DNA of 56,926 bases from JBBQSU01 sp038234815. GTDB lineage: Bacteria > Planctomycetota > Phycisphaerae > Tepidisphaerales > Tepidisphaeraceae. Positions 15,555-24,607 of the stretch are shown here, one piece after another. Location: the NCBI GenBank assembly GCA_038234815.1, contig JBBQSU010000005.1, positions 1 through 56,926 of the forward strand, in the 5' to 3' direction. The notes beneath the pieces were generated by a model that did not search any database, was not told the origin of the DNA, and saw only the letters and a program-made list of their open reading frames with translations. Each line of letters starts with the position of its first letter. The stretch's first letter is position 1. The translations under genes were made by a program, and so were the position numbers.

Positions 15555-17147
15555 ATGCGTCGAATTTTTTGCACACTTTGCCTGCTCGCCATCAGTCTTG
15601 CCGGCATCGCGCGGGCGGACGTGAAATTGCCCGCCATTTTTGGCGACCATATGGTCCTGCAGGCGGGATCGAAAATCACTGTCTGGGGCACCGCCGATGC
15701 CGGCGAACACGTCAGCATCAAAATCGGTTCGCAGGAAGACAACACGGTGGCTGGCGAGGATGGCAAGTGGATCGCGACGCTTGATCCGATCAAAAGTGAG
15801 GAGGCGGTGACGGTCACGGTCAAAGGCAACAACGAGATTACGCTCAAGGACGTGCTGATTGGTGAAGTGTGGCTGTGCAGCGGGCAGTCGAACATGCAGT
15901 TTGCATTACAACGAGCCAATAAGGCCACCGAAGAAATCGCCCAAGCGGATTACCCTAGCATTCGGCTGTTCACCGTGCGAAATACAGCCAAGGCCGAACC
16001 ACAGGCCGATACCCAGGGCGCGTGGGTGATCTGTTCACCCAAGACTGCGCCCAGTTTCTCGGCAGTTGGGTATTTCTTTGGTCGCGATCTGCACAAGGCT
16101 TTGAATAAGCCCGTGGGTTTGATTCACAGCAGTTGGGGCGGCACGCCAGCCGAGGCTTGGACCGATCGGCAATCGCTTGAACGGGAGCCTGAGTTGGCCA
16201 AGCGCCTTGCGGACTACGACAAGGCCCTGGCGGCCTATCCTGAAGCCAAGGCGGCTTACGATAAGCAGGTGATTGAGTTGAAGGCGGCGTATGACGCAGC
16301 CACGCAGCCGGCAACCACGCCGACAACCCATACATCCGCGGCAGCGACAGCACCGGTGAACCGCGCGGCTTTCAAGGCCCCTCCAGCCCCCGGCGGGCCT
16401 AATCAACCCAACTCCCCAACCAATCTTTACAACGGCATGATTCACCCGATCATCGGCTTCCCGATCAAGGGCGTGATCTGGTATCAGGGCGAATCCAACG
16501 CCGCCCGCGCCATTCAATACAAGCTATTGCTGACAGCGATGATCAATGGCTGGCGGGCGAAATGGGCCGGGCTGAACAAGGCCAACCCCGGCGCCGGCGA
16601 CTTCGCATTCCTTATCGTGCAGTTGGCTAATTTTCAAAGCCCCGTCCCCACCCCTGTACAGGCAACCAGCGGCTGGGCTTTATTGCGTGAAGCCCAGGCC
16701 GATGTGGCCCGCGAAGTCCCGCGCACGGGTCTGGCTTTGGCTATCGACATCGGCGAAGCCAAAGACATTCACCCGAAGAACAAGCAGGAAGTGGGCCGGC
16801 GACTTGCCTTGCAAGCTGAAAAGCTGGTCTACAACCGCGAGGTTCTGGCCAGCGGGCCAACTCTGAAATCAATGAAGATCGACGAAGGGAAGGCCATCCT
16901 CACCTTCGATCATGTTGGCCAGGGTTTGCAAGCCAAGGGCGAAAAACTGATGGGCTTTGCCATCGCCAGCGCGGAAAGCCCATGGGAATTTGCCGATGCA
17001 AAAATCGACGGCGCTACGGTGGTGCTGAGCAACGAGTCGATCCCCCATCCCACACGCGTGCGGTATGGCTGGGCCGACAACCCGGACCAGGCCAATCTTT
17101 ATAACTCCGCGGACCTGCCGGCAGTCCCGTTTCGCACCGATCGGTAG
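15555..17147 (+). CDS. Sialate O-acetylesterase-type SGNH hydrolase
   Basis: 530 residues from the ATG at 15555, which has AAAGGA upstream and begins a clean signal peptide (RRIFCTLCLLAISLAGIARA). A beta-rich domain follows (LPAIFGDHMVLQ, WGTADAGEHV). The SGNH catalytic blocks are VWLCSGQSNMQF with the nucleophile Ser, WYQGESNA and the late DIHPKNKQEVGRRLA with the catalytic His. A Thr/Pro/Ala-rich insertion (about residues 245-285 with TTPTTHTSAAATAP) interrupts the hydrolase domain. It should remove acetyl groups from sialic acid or plant polysaccharides outside the cytoplasm. It is not in an obvious operon. Confidence 0.92.
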   Translation: MRRIFCTLCLLAISLAGIARADVKLPAIFGDHMVLQAGSKITVWGTADAGEHVSIKIGSQEDNTVAGEDGKWIATLDPIKSEEAVTVTVKGNNEITLKDVLIGEVWLCSGQSNMQFALQRANKATEEIAQADYPSIRLFTVRNTAKAEPQADTQGAWVICSPKTAPSFSAVGYFFGRDLHKALNKPVGLIHSSWGGTPAEAWTDRQSLEREPELAKRLADYDKALAAYPEAKAAYDKQVIELKAAYDAATQPATTPTTHTSAAATAPVNRAAFKAPPAPGGPNQPNSPTNLYNGMIHPIIGFPIKGVIWYQGESNAARAIQYKLLLTAMINGWRAKWAGLNKANPGAGDFAFLIVQLANFQSPVPTPVQATSGWALLREAQADVAREVPRTGLALAIDIGEAKDIHPKNKQEVGRRLALQAEKLVYNREVLASGPTLKSMKIDEGKAILTFDHVGQGLQAKGEKLMGFAIASAESPWEFADAKIDGATVVLSNESIPHPTRVRYGWADNPDQANLYNSADLPAVPFRTDR

Positions 17148-17185
17148 AGACCCCGGGGCGAAATCATTGGAGATGCCGTACGGGG

Positions 17186-17788
17186 TTATGGCTGCATTTT
17201 CGTGCCGCAGACGCAGACAAAGGGCCGGAGTTTTTCCGTGCGCTTGTCGGGTGGGATTTTGACCTCGATTTGGCAACGGCAACGCGGACACTCGAGCTGT
17301 TCCCCGGCGCGCGGCATCAATGAGTCAACAGGATCGGCCGCAGCATTGGAACCCTGCGAAGGCTCGTCGGCCTCCAGCACGTCGCTGCGCCGATCCATCG
17401 CCAGGTTAGCCAACTTGTCGGCTAGTTCGTTCTTGTGTCGCAGGTTGTGGGTGATCCGGGCCTCGGCAAAGTGCCGGATAAGCTGTTGCGCATCGTCATA
17501 AAGCAGGCGCATGTCCGGGTGCTTCACGCGGTATTCTCCGTTCATCTGCTTGATGATCAGCTCGCTATCTCCGCGGATGAGCACCTTGCGGGCACCCAGC
17601 TTTTTCGCCTCCTGCATGGCCAGTATCAACGCGCGATACTCCGCGACGTTATTCGTCGCACGACCGATGAAACGGCCCAGCGTAACCAGCGGGGTATTGT
17701 CGGCAGCGCGAACCACCACACCCACCCCCGCCGGCCCGGGATTCCCACGCGATCCGCCATCAAATTCCAGTACAAGTGTTTCGTCCAT
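17186..17788 (-). CDS. RNase HI domain protein with C-terminal zinc ribbon
   Basis: 200 residues. The first 130 form an RNase HI domain: EFDGGSRGNPGPAGVG with the first Asp, NNVAEYRAL with the Glu, RGDSELIIKQMNGEY with the second Asp and NELADKLANLA with the last catalytic region. This type, without a His loop, resembles archaeal and Rv2228c-like RNase HI. After a linker, CPRC and CVCG (about 164-194) make a four-cysteine zinc ribbon. It would cleave the RNA strand of RNA/DNA hybrids; the zinc ribbon may add nucleic-acid contact. The gene converges on the esterase gene with 38 bp between. Confidence 0.9.
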   Translation of the reverse strand: MDETLVLEFDGGSRGNPGPAGVGVVVRAADNTPLVTLGRFIGRATNNVAEYRALILAMQEAKKLGARKVLIRGDSELIIKQMNGEYRVKHPDMRLLYDDAQQLIRHFAEARITHNLRHKNELADKLANLAMDRRSDVLEADEPSQGSNAAADPVDSLMPRAGEQLECPRCRCQIEVKIPPDKRTEKLRPFVCVCGTKMQP

Positions 17789-17980
17789 CGTATTAAGTCC
17801 GGGCTAAATGCAGGTGTATCGGCGACCGACCGGATGGTAACGGCGCGACATAACCCATTCAACGACGCGCCAGGAGAACCGCGCTGGCGAATCGCCCGTC
17901 GTAAAAATCGCCGTCAGTTTCCATGCTCTCGCGGCCGCCCTATAGTTGAAGGAAATTGTCCACCATACGAGGAGCAAAAT

Positions 17981-18994
17981 ATGTCGATTGTGGCATTGGC
18001 GGCAAAATCACCGGGGGGACGGCTGGAACCCTTTGAATTCGATCCGGGAACACTCGGCACTGAGCAGGTCGAAATTCAAGTCGATTTTTGCGGAATCTGT
18101 CATTCGGATCAGTCGATGCTCGACAACGAATGGCACATGACGCAATACCCATTCGTGCCCGGACACGAGGTATCAGGCACCGTGCTGAAAATGGGCGATC
18201 AGGCTAAGGGCCTGAAGGTCGGCCAGCGGGTGGGATTGGGTTGGTATGCCCAAAGCTGCATGGTCTGCAAGCAGTGCCGCAGTGGAAATGACAACCTCTG
18301 CTCCACCGCAGAGCAAACCATCGTCCACCGTCATGGCGGGTTCGCCCAGCGCGTGCGTTGTCACTGGGGGTGGGCCATACCCCTGCCCGATACGCTTGAC
18401 CCTGCCGTCGTCGGTCCCCTTTTCTGTGGCGGATTGACCGTCTTTGGCCCGATCGTTGAATGCAACGTCAAGCCAACCGACCGCGTGGGTGTGATCGGCA
18501 TCGGGGGGCTGGGGCACCTGGCATTGCAGTTCCTGAATAAATGGGGCTGCGAAGTGACTGCGTTTTCCTCAACACAATCCAAGCACAACGAGATTAAGAA
18601 AATGGGCGCCCACCACGTGGTGGATTCAAAAAATCCCGCGGCGATGAAGGAAATCGCTGGTTCACTCGATTTTGTCCTCTCAACCGTGACGGCGACGCTT
18701 GACTGGGGCACCGTCATTGAGACGCTTGCTCCCAAAGGCCGGCTGCATATCGTCGGCGTGCCCGATGCGCCGATTCCCCTACAGGTTTTTCCGCTGATCG
18801 CAGGGCAAAAATCGATCGGTGGCTCACCACTGGGCAGCCCGGCGACCGCAAGCACCATGCTCGATTTCTGTGCGCGTCATAAGATCGCGCCGGTGACCGA
18901 AATGTTCCCGATGTCCAAAGCCAACGAAGCCATCGATCATCTTCGCGCGGGTAAGGCCCGGTACCGGATCGTCTTGAAAAATGACCTGCATTGA
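17981..18994 (+). CDS. Zinc-dependent alcohol dehydrogenase
   Basis: 337 residues from the ATG at 17981, which has AGGAG eight bases upstream; longer in-frame starts have none. CGICHSD (Cys37, His41 side) and GHE (about 61-63) bind the catalytic zinc. CMVCKQCRSGNDNLC carries the four cysteines of the structural zinc. IGIGGLGHLALQF is the NAD(P)-binding Rossmann motif. It matches the cinnamyl-alcohol-dehydrogenase/AdhC-like branch of MDR enzymes, usually NADPH-linked aldehyde reductases. It stands alone on the plus strand, and its physiological substrate cannot be read from the sequence. Confidence 0.93.
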   Translation: MSIVALAAKSPGGRLEPFEFDPGTLGTEQVEIQVDFCGICHSDQSMLDNEWHMTQYPFVPGHEVSGTVLKMGDQAKGLKVGQRVGLGWYAQSCMVCKQCRSGNDNLCSTAEQTIVHRHGGFAQRVRCHWGWAIPLPDTLDPAVVGPLFCGGLTVFGPIVECNVKPTDRVGVIGIGGLGHLALQFLNKWGCEVTAFSSTQSKHNEIKKMGAHHVVDSKNPAAMKEIAGSLDFVLSTVTATLDWGTVIETLAPKGRLHIVGVPDAPIPLQVFPLIAGQKSIGGSPLGSPATASTMLDFCARHKIAPVTEMFPMSKANEAIDHLRAGKARYRIVLKNDLH

Positions 18995-19119
18995 ACGCTC
19001 ACCGACGATTGGATCGGAACGGAAGCCCCTGAACCGACCGGACCAAGCGGCCGCAACGGTGCGCCCATTCTGCTTCGCCTGCTTTGAGCTTTCAGCGGAT
19101 TGCGATAGATTCTGATTCA

Positions 19120-20418
19120 ATGAATAAGCCTCGCGTCCTGCTTATCGCCGAAAACGCCAACCCATACATGGTGAGCGTTCCACTCGAAGGCTGGTCGCAT
19201 TCACGGGCCATAGCCGACCTGGCCGATGTTCACGTCGTCACCCAAATCCGTAATCGTGAATCGTTCCTTAAGCAGGGCCTGATCGAAGGTAAGGATTTCA
19301 CGGCGCTCGACACCGAATTCGTGGCCAAGCGGATCGATCGAATCGGCCGGTTTTTGCGGGGCGGAAAAGGCAAAGGCTGGACGACCTGGGCCGCGTTCGT
19401 CAGCCTGGGTTATTACACTTTTGAGAAGATGGTGTGGAAGCGATTTAGGGCAGACCTCCTGGCGGGCAAATATGATCTAGTCCATCGGCTCATTCCGCTC
19501 AGCCCAACAACGCCGAGCAAAATGGCCGCCCGGTGCGCCCGCATCGGCGTGCCGTTTATCGTCGGGCCATTGAATGGCGGGGTGCCCTGGCCCAAAGGCT
19601 TTGAAAGCGTCCGCAGGCAAGAAAAGGAATGGCTCAGCTATGTGCGTGGGGCCTACAAGCTCATGCCCGGATACGGCTCGACGAGAAAAAAATCCGCGGC
19701 AATCCTGATCGGCTCGCGTGATACCTTCGCGCAGATGCACAAGAAATATCACGACAAGTGCTTCTATGTGCCGGAAAATGCCATCGATCCGGCGCGGTTT
19801 ACGGTTCGGCGGACACATGCGACCATGCCCCCGATCCGACTGGTGTTCGTTGGCCGCCTGGTTCCCTATAAAGGGGCCGACATAGTGCTTGATGCAGCTT
19901 TGCCGTTCTTAATCGACGGATCGCTGACACTTGAAATCATCGGTGACGGCCCGCAGATGCAAGGCTTGAAAGACAAGATCGCGCAGAACGAGCTAAGCGA
20001 TAAGGTTACGCTGGCCGGCTGGGTCAAGCACCGATTCCTAGCCGAGCGTTTGATCCAATCCGACGTGTTTGTCTTCCCCAGCATCCGCGAATTCGGCGGG
20101 GCCGTTGCGCTCGAAGCCATGGCGGTCGGGCTGGTCCCCATCGTAGTGAATTATGGCGGACCGGGAGAACTGGTCACGCCCAAGACCGGCTTCCTCTTAG
20201 ACATGGCCCCGAGAGAGAGCATCGTGCAGCAACTCCGGGACCTCCTCGGCAGGCTGGTGGCCGATCCCGGCCTGATCGACGAGCGATCGCAAGCCGCTTA
20301 TGAGAGGGCGCACGGCAAATTCACCTGGCAGGCCAAGGCAAAAGACGTGCTGGCGGTGTACGAGTGGGTGCTGGGCCGCGCGGACAAGCCTCACTTCGCT
20401 ATGCCGGTACCCGACTGA
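19120..20418 (+). CDS. Glycosyltransferase family 4
   Basis: 432 residues from the ATG at 19120. It is a GT-B fold retaining glycosyltransferase. The N-terminal acceptor domain starts RVLLIAENANPYMVSVPL, and the C-terminal nucleotide-sugar domain begins at IRLVFVGRLVPYKGAD. The donor site has FVFPSIREFGGAVALEAMA (E-x7-E pattern) followed by NYGGPGELV. FIVGPLNGGVPWPKG is typical of group 1 enzymes from cell-surface glycan pathways. It acts on the cytoplasmic side of the membrane. No polysaccharide genes are adjacent. The ribosome binding site is weak. Confidence 0.92.
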   Translation: MNKPRVLLIAENANPYMVSVPLEGWSHSRAIADLADVHVVTQIRNRESFLKQGLIEGKDFTALDTEFVAKRIDRIGRFLRGGKGKGWTTWAAFVSLGYYTFEKMVWKRFRADLLAGKYDLVHRLIPLSPTTPSKMAARCARIGVPFIVGPLNGGVPWPKGFESVRRQEKEWLSYVRGAYKLMPGYGSTRKKSAAILIGSRDTFAQMHKKYHDKCFYVPENAIDPARFTVRRTHATMPPIRLVFVGRLVPYKGADIVLDAALPFLIDGSLTLEIIGDGPQMQGLKDKIAQNELSDKVTLAGWVKHRFLAERLIQSDVFVFPSIREFGGAVALEAMAVGLVPIVVNYGGPGELVTPKTGFLLDMAPRESIVQQLRDLLGRLVADPGLIDERSQAAYERAHGKFTWQAKAKDVLAVYEWVLGRADKPHFAMPVPD

Positions 20419-20542
20419 TATTTCGGTTGAATTATTTGGTATCGACTAACGTCGTCGGGGTAAGATGGTCCATACAGGTTCGACGCGGCACACTTTCCAT
20501 GTGCCGTCGAACGCAGTTCAACACTCTTTTCAGGAGCTTGAA

Positions 20543-20884
20543 ATGAACCGCTGGACGTTCTGCTTATTGGCGATGGTGGTGGGCACGATTGGCGTGGGCT
20601 GCGCTAAGCCTCAAGGCCCACGGGTAATGCAACCTAGTACGAATGTTCAGACCTTCACCGGCACACTCAGGAATGTAAGCCAGGTGATTGGCGGTTCGGC
20701 CAGTGGATGGGAGCTGGTCATGCCCGCCGGCGCCGGCCGCACGCCGGAGATTCTGCCACTTGATGTCTCGGCTCTGCCCGCCGAAGCCAAAGCCCTGGAA
20801 GGTGAAGAAGTGACGGTAAAGGTGTCGGGGCGAACCGATCAAAACACCTACGTCGCCCAAAGTCTGCGCAAGCTGGGACAATAG
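20543..20884 (+). CDS. Small lipoprotein
   Basis: 113 residues. AGGAG stands seven bases before the ATG. A signal peptide ends in the lipobox GVGC at about residues 17-20, so the protein should be a lipid-anchored exported protein. The mature part is beta-rich: QTFTGTLRNVSQVIGGSASGWELVM, then EVTVKVSGRTDQNTYVAQSLRKL, reminiscent of small OB- or copper-tolerance-like barrels, but I cannot assign a family. An imperfect hairpin (GACGCGGCAC.../GTGCCGTCG, about 20479-20507) lies in its leader. Confidence 0.8.
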   Translation: MNRWTFCLLAMVVGTIGVGCAKPQGPRVMQPSTNVQTFTGTLRNVSQVIGGSASGWELVMPAGAGRTPEILPLDVSALPAEAKALEGEEVTVKVSGRTDQNTYVAQSLRKLGQ

Positions 20885-20918
20885 ACCCGGTGGCGCCTGC
20901 TCATCCCCACAACGCAAA

Positions 20919-20944
20919 CAGCCCCGGTTTGTGAACCGGGGCTG
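20919..20944. terminator. Shared terminator between convergent genes
   Basis: CAGCCCCGGTT and AACCGGGGCTG form an 11-bp stem with a four-base loop. It lies between the stops of the lipoprotein gene (plus) and the xerC-like gene (minus). On the minus strand TTTG follows, so it fits the recombinase transcript better. Confidence 0.75.
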
Positions 20945-20970
20945 CTAATGCGTTAGATGATTTCGGAGAT

Positions 20971-22032
20971 TCAGCCGGCCTTGGCCGGATAGAACGGCTT
21001 GGCATTCTGATGCTGCGCGGCAGGATGCGGGATGGCCGCCGACTCGGCCCGCGGGTGCGCCTGGTCATACACTTCCTTCATCCGGCTGGTCGTCAGGTGC
21101 GTATAAATCTGTGTGGTGCTGAGCGATTGGTGTCCCAGCAACTCCTGCACGCTGCGCAGGTCCGCGCCGTTATTCAGCAGGTGCGTGGCGAAGCTGTGCC
21201 GCAGGGTGTGCGGGCTGATCCCTGGATCGAGTCCGGCTTCGACCAGGTATTTGTCCAGCTTGCGGCGTACCGAGCGCGTGCTGAGGCTGCTGCCATGCTT
21301 GTTGAGGAAGACACGTGGCGACTGATGCTGCTGGCTTTTGCCATCAACGGCGCGAAGTTCAAAATACCGCTGCACCGCTTTGATCGCCTGACTGCCGATG
21401 GGGGTAAGACGATCCTTGCGGCCTTTGCCTTTGACGCGTAAGACGCCTTCCTGAAGGTCGATGTCACCGGTCTCCAGTTCCACCAGTTCGCTCACGCGGA
21501 TGCCACTGCTGTACAGCACTTCGAGCATGGCCTTATCCCGCGCAGCCAGCAGATCGCCGTCACCGGGGGCATCCAGGAGCTTCTGCACCTGTTCCAGGTC
21601 CAGGCACTTGGGCAGGCGCTTTTCCTGCTTGGGCGTGCGGATGGTGCTGAGCGGATGCACAGTCAGCAGACTGCGCTTAATCAGGAACTTGTAAAAGCTC
21701 CGCAGGGTGGCCAGTTTGCGGGCGGTCGTACTCTTGGTGTAGTTCTGGCCGTAAAGATAAGCCAGAAATTCGCGGATCGTCAGCGGCTCGACCTTCAGAT
21801 GTTTTTCGTCGAGTTGTTCGGGCGTGAGATTACTGGGGGGATTTGTGGCGCTATTCGGCCCGATATTCCCAGCCAGATACTGCCCGAACTGAATCAGGTC
21901 GGCACCATAGCTCTTAAAGGTGTAATCACTGAAGTGCCGCTCGTACTTGAGATAGTCAAGAAATTGCTTGACGAGGGGGGTAAAGGACTTCTCCAGCGCA
22001 GGAGTGCCCACGAGTGGAAGTGCGGTGTTCAT
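20971..22032 (-). CDS. xerC: XerC/XerD-type tyrosine recombinase
   Basis: 353 residues. The N-terminal core-binding (SAM-like) domain covers about 15-135, and the catalytic domain follows. The active-site residues are present: Arg in SSGIRVSELVELE, Lys in VKGKGRKDRL, HTLRHSFATH, LLGHQSLSTTQIYTH with the His, and the Tyr nucleophile. This pattern and the size fit chromosomal Xer recombinases that resolve dimers at dif. It has a 25-residue insertion after the first helices (NIGPNSATNPPSNLTPEQLDE region) and a 30-residue tail after the tyrosine. No integrase att context or phage genes are near, so housekeeping XerC/D is more likely than a phage integrase. Confidence 0.92.
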   Translation of the reverse strand: MNTALPLVGTPALEKSFTPLVKQFLDYLKYERHFSDYTFKSYGADLIQFGQYLAGNIGPNSATNPPSNLTPEQLDEKHLKVEPLTIREFLAYLYGQNYTKSTTARKLATLRSFYKFLIKRSLLTVHPLSTIRTPKQEKRLPKCLDLEQVQKLLDAPGDGDLLAARDKAMLEVLYSSGIRVSELVELETGDIDLQEGVLRVKGKGRKDRLTPIGSQAIKAVQRYFELRAVDGKSQQHQSPRVFLNKHGSSLSTRSVRRKLDKYLVEAGLDPGISPHTLRHSFATHLLNNGADLRSVQELLGHQSLSTTQIYTHLTTSRMKEVYDQAHPRAESAAIPHPAAQHQNAKPFYPAKAG

Positions 22033-22162
22033 AGAAACCGGCTAGCGAGCAAGCGGATCCGAAATATAACGCCGGCAACGGTCCGGCCCGTGTCGTGGGA
22101 CGATCCTCGTCTCACTCAACAATTTGATCTTATTGAAGGTCCCGATAAGGATTCCAATAACA

Positions 22163-22381
22163 TCATGCTGCTTTCTTCGGCAAGAATGCCTTTAATTCTT
22201 TTGCCAAATGTTGGCCAAGCTGATGTGACAGGACCGCAGCGTCGAACCAGTCGAACGAAACGTCCCGGCGATTGACCATGCCGATGAGCGCATCGAGCAC
22301 CGCCGATTCCTGCCCCACTTCGTACTTGAAGCAGAACTGATCCTTCCCCTTCACGAGACTGATGGTTTTCGTTTCCGGCAT
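22163..22381 (-). CDS. Small conserved hypothetical protein
   Basis: 72 residues from the ATG at 22381, chosen because GGACGGAG precedes it. The product begins PETKTISLVKGKDQFCFKY, followed by ESAVLDALIGMVNRRDVSFDWFDAAVLSHQLG and a basic C-terminus FLPKKAA. It looks like a small soluble alpha/beta protein of planctomycetes. It lies 82 bp upstream of nothing else on its strand except the lipoprotein gene that starts at 23162, so the two may be co-transcribed. No function known to me. Confidence 0.65.
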   Translation of the reverse strand: MPETKTISLVKGKDQFCFKYEVGQESAVLDALIGMVNRRDVSFDWFDAAVLSHQLGQHLAKELKAFLPKKAA

Positions 22382-22463
22382 TGACGACACTCCGTCCAAG
22401 AGTCTGGCATCGCAGCGCCGGCCTTCACGCAACACGCGCAAAAGTCCGGCGGTGCCACTTGTT

Positions 22464-23162
22464 TTATTTTCCAGCCTGCCGCTGGCTCAGCAGGTCGGCA
22501 ATCAGTTCGTGGTAGGCAAAACCACAATACCGATCCATGCTGATGAAATACTCTTTCGTGCCCAGTGGGCCGACAGGATCATTTCGCCCGGCGGCATAAG
22601 ACAGCACGGCGGCGCGGGTCGACCCATTCGCGGCATCAAACATTCCGACCGCCTGAAGGAAGTCGGCGTGCTGCGGCATCGACATCCCGGCCTGGTCTTT
22701 CGCCTGCCGGGCCAGTTCCCTCGGGTCAATTCCGTCGGGCCGGCTAAACGATCCCGGCTTGCCAAACCATTGCAACGCCCCCCCGAATTTCGGTGGGCTG
22801 TAGGGATCGAAGATCGTCACCGTCGGCACGATCAGGGCCTGACATCCCAGCAGATCACAAACCAGGTTGGCCTGCTGAGGGGTTTCAATTTTTTCAATCC
22901 GCAGGGCCGAATAGACCTCGATCACCCGGTTCACCGGAATGACCGTCAGCCCCTGCACCTGCTGAAGCTGCTGGAAGAGCAGATCGGCCTGTAAGACCGG
23001 ATCGATCTGCTGCTGCCCACTCAGGTTGATCGCCGGGGCGACTGCCCACACTTCACGCGTCGATCCCGGCAGGCTCGTCAGCCTTTCCGAACCATATTTC
23101 GGTGTGCGACAACCGGCCAGACACACCAGAGTGAAAACCAGGATGCTCCGCATCAATGTCAT
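22464..23162 (-). CDS. Lipoprotein, probable envelope component
   Basis: 232 residues from the ATG at 23162, which has AAGGA seven bases upstream. The signal peptide ends at the lipobox CLAGC. The mature protein has VWAVAPAINLSG, VQGLTVIPVNRVIEVYSAL and a GCQALIVPTVTIFDPYSPP strand. This layout resembles the periplasmic alpha/beta domains (TolB-N/CsgG/LpoB-like) that collect in outer-membrane-associated lipoproteins of planctomycetes. Directly upstream on the same strand is the TolB-like propeller lipoprotein, 72 bp away, so the two may act together. Function unproven. Confidence 0.78.
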   Translation of the reverse strand: MTLMRSILVFTLVCLAGCRTPKYGSERLTSLPGSTREVWAVAPAINLSGQQQIDPVLQADLLFQQLQQVQGLTVIPVNRVIEVYSALRIEKIETPQQANLVCDLLGCQALIVPTVTIFDPYSPPKFGGALQWFGKPGSFSRPDGIDPRELARQAKDQAGMSMPQHADFLQAVGMFDAANGSTRAAVLSYAAGRNDPVGPLGTKEYFISMDRYCGFAYHELIADLLSQRQAGK

Positions 23163-23233
23163 GGCTTCGTCCTTGAAGCGAGGTTCAAAACGATTCACCG
23201 GGGCGCACAAGTCCGATCGCCACGGCTTTACTA

Positions 23234-24397
23234 TTATCGGCCAATCTCGCTCGAATCCGTAGCCCCAACCGCTTCGGCCTTTTTGGCTTTGCCTTCGGTC
23301 GACGCGGTGAATGTCATCGGAACCTGCGCCGGGACCGACCAGACCGATTCATTCCCACCGCGGTCGCTGATGAAGAAAATCTGGTTGTCGGCCGACCAAC
23401 TCGGGGAAAGATTCGTGCCATTGCCGTCGGTGAGACGCTGGCGGTTGGTGCCGTCGAGGTTCACGGTCCAGATGTCCTGCTGTCCGCGCACCTTGCGGCC
23501 ATTACGCAGCGTCGGTTCGACGATGGTGGCAAAAGCCAGTCGTTTGCCGTCGGGGCTGAAGCCGGGGCTGACGATGGCAGCATTAGTGCTGACGGCCACC
23601 TCGGTCAGGTGGTGCGCTTCGTTGTTAAGCAGTTCCACCGTCCACAGGCTGAACCACCGCGAGCCGCGCTGGCGGGCGCGCTGAAACGCGATCCGGTCTA
23701 CGCCCTTTTCCGGGGACCAGACCGGGAACAGTCCGTAGCCGATCTGACGTTTTTCCATCGTTCCCAGATCAACCGTCCACAATTCCCACTGATTGCTGCG
23801 CGCGCCCAGGCTTGAAAAAACCAATCGCCCGCAGTCGGGACTGAAACTTGGATGCACACACTGCATGGTCCCGCTTGTCGCCTGCGTGACATTCTTGCCA
23901 TCGAGGTCCGTAAGGTAAATCTGCCAGTTCCCCGTTCGGTTCGAGGCGAACGCGATTTTTTTCCCGTCGGGGCTGAAGGTGGGGTAGGCATCGTCAGCGG
24001 GGTCTTCGGTCAGTTTCTGCACCGCCAGACCGTCGCAACGCTGCAAGTAAATGTCGGGGTGTTCACTATGCCGGGTGGAAGCGAAAACAAACCATTTGCC
24101 GGTCGGATCGATACTGACAGCCGAATCGTAGCCCTCGTCAACGAATGTGTGCTGCTGGAAGCCGGACGCCCCCACCGGCATGGCCGGCGCGAGTGTCTGC
24201 CCGGCGAATTCCCCGAAGACATTGACCGCAGGCGCGTTGCTGACTGCAAACGGGTCTTGAAATGAATCGGATGCCCCGGGGACTTCGGCCTGGGCCACCG
24301 CCTCAGTTTGCGCGCGGTGTGCGCACCCGGCCGTGCCCATGACGGCCACGAACGCCCCGCCGGTCAAAACCCATCGTATTGCTCGTGCCATACTCAT
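23234..24397 (-). CDS. TolB-like beta-propeller lipoprotein (WD40/PD40 repeats)
   Basis: 387 residues from the ATG at 24397 (AAGGA six bases upstream). The signal peptide ends in GTAGC, a lipobox. At least five PD40 repeats follow, each with a form of P-x-FSPDGKKIAFASNR: DPTGKWFVFAS, FSPDGKKIAFASN, FSPDCGRLVFSS, FSPDGKRLAFAT and WSADNQIFFISDRGG. This is the TolB-type six-bladed propeller, a protein-interaction surface in the periplasm. It lacks the TolB N-terminal domain. A residue pair near the C-terminus (KAKKAEAV) forms a charged tail. It could be part of an envelope-spanning complex with the following lipoprotein. Confidence 0.87.
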   Translation of the reverse strand: MSMARAIRWVLTGGAFVAVMGTAGCAHRAQTEAVAQAEVPGASDSFQDPFAVSNAPAVNVFGEFAGQTLAPAMPVGASGFQQHTFVDEGYDSAVSIDPTGKWFVFASTRHSEHPDIYLQRCDGLAVQKLTEDPADDAYPTFSPDGKKIAFASNRTGNWQIYLTDLDGKNVTQATSGTMQCVHPSFSPDCGRLVFSSLGARSNQWELWTVDLGTMEKRQIGYGLFPVWSPEKGVDRIAFQRARQRGSRWFSLWTVELLNNEAHHLTEVAVSTNAAIVSPGFSPDGKRLAFATIVEPTLRNGRKVRGQQDIWTVNLDGTNRQRLTDGNGTNLSPSWSADNQIFFISDRGGNESVWSVPAQVPMTFTASTEGKAKKAEAVGATDSSEIGR

Positions 24398-24607
24398 GTG
24401 CGTCCTTTTTGGGCCGAAGTTCACAGAAACGGATGTCCATCTGCGATATCGGCTTGAAAGTCTCGACGGGTGAGTCCGTCGGGGTGGCTATGACGCTGGA
24501 GGGATTATCGGACGTTGATCGGCCGGACCTTGAATTATCTTCAGCGCGGAAAAGGTGAACAAGAACTGCCGCTCGCCGTGAAAGCGAACCGCGTCAGGAC
24601 CCTGCGA

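Noticed and set aside
20971..22032. Phage or genomic-island integrase
   Set aside because: Size and motifs fit XerC/D, and neighbours are housekeeping or envelope genes with no tRNA or att repeat.
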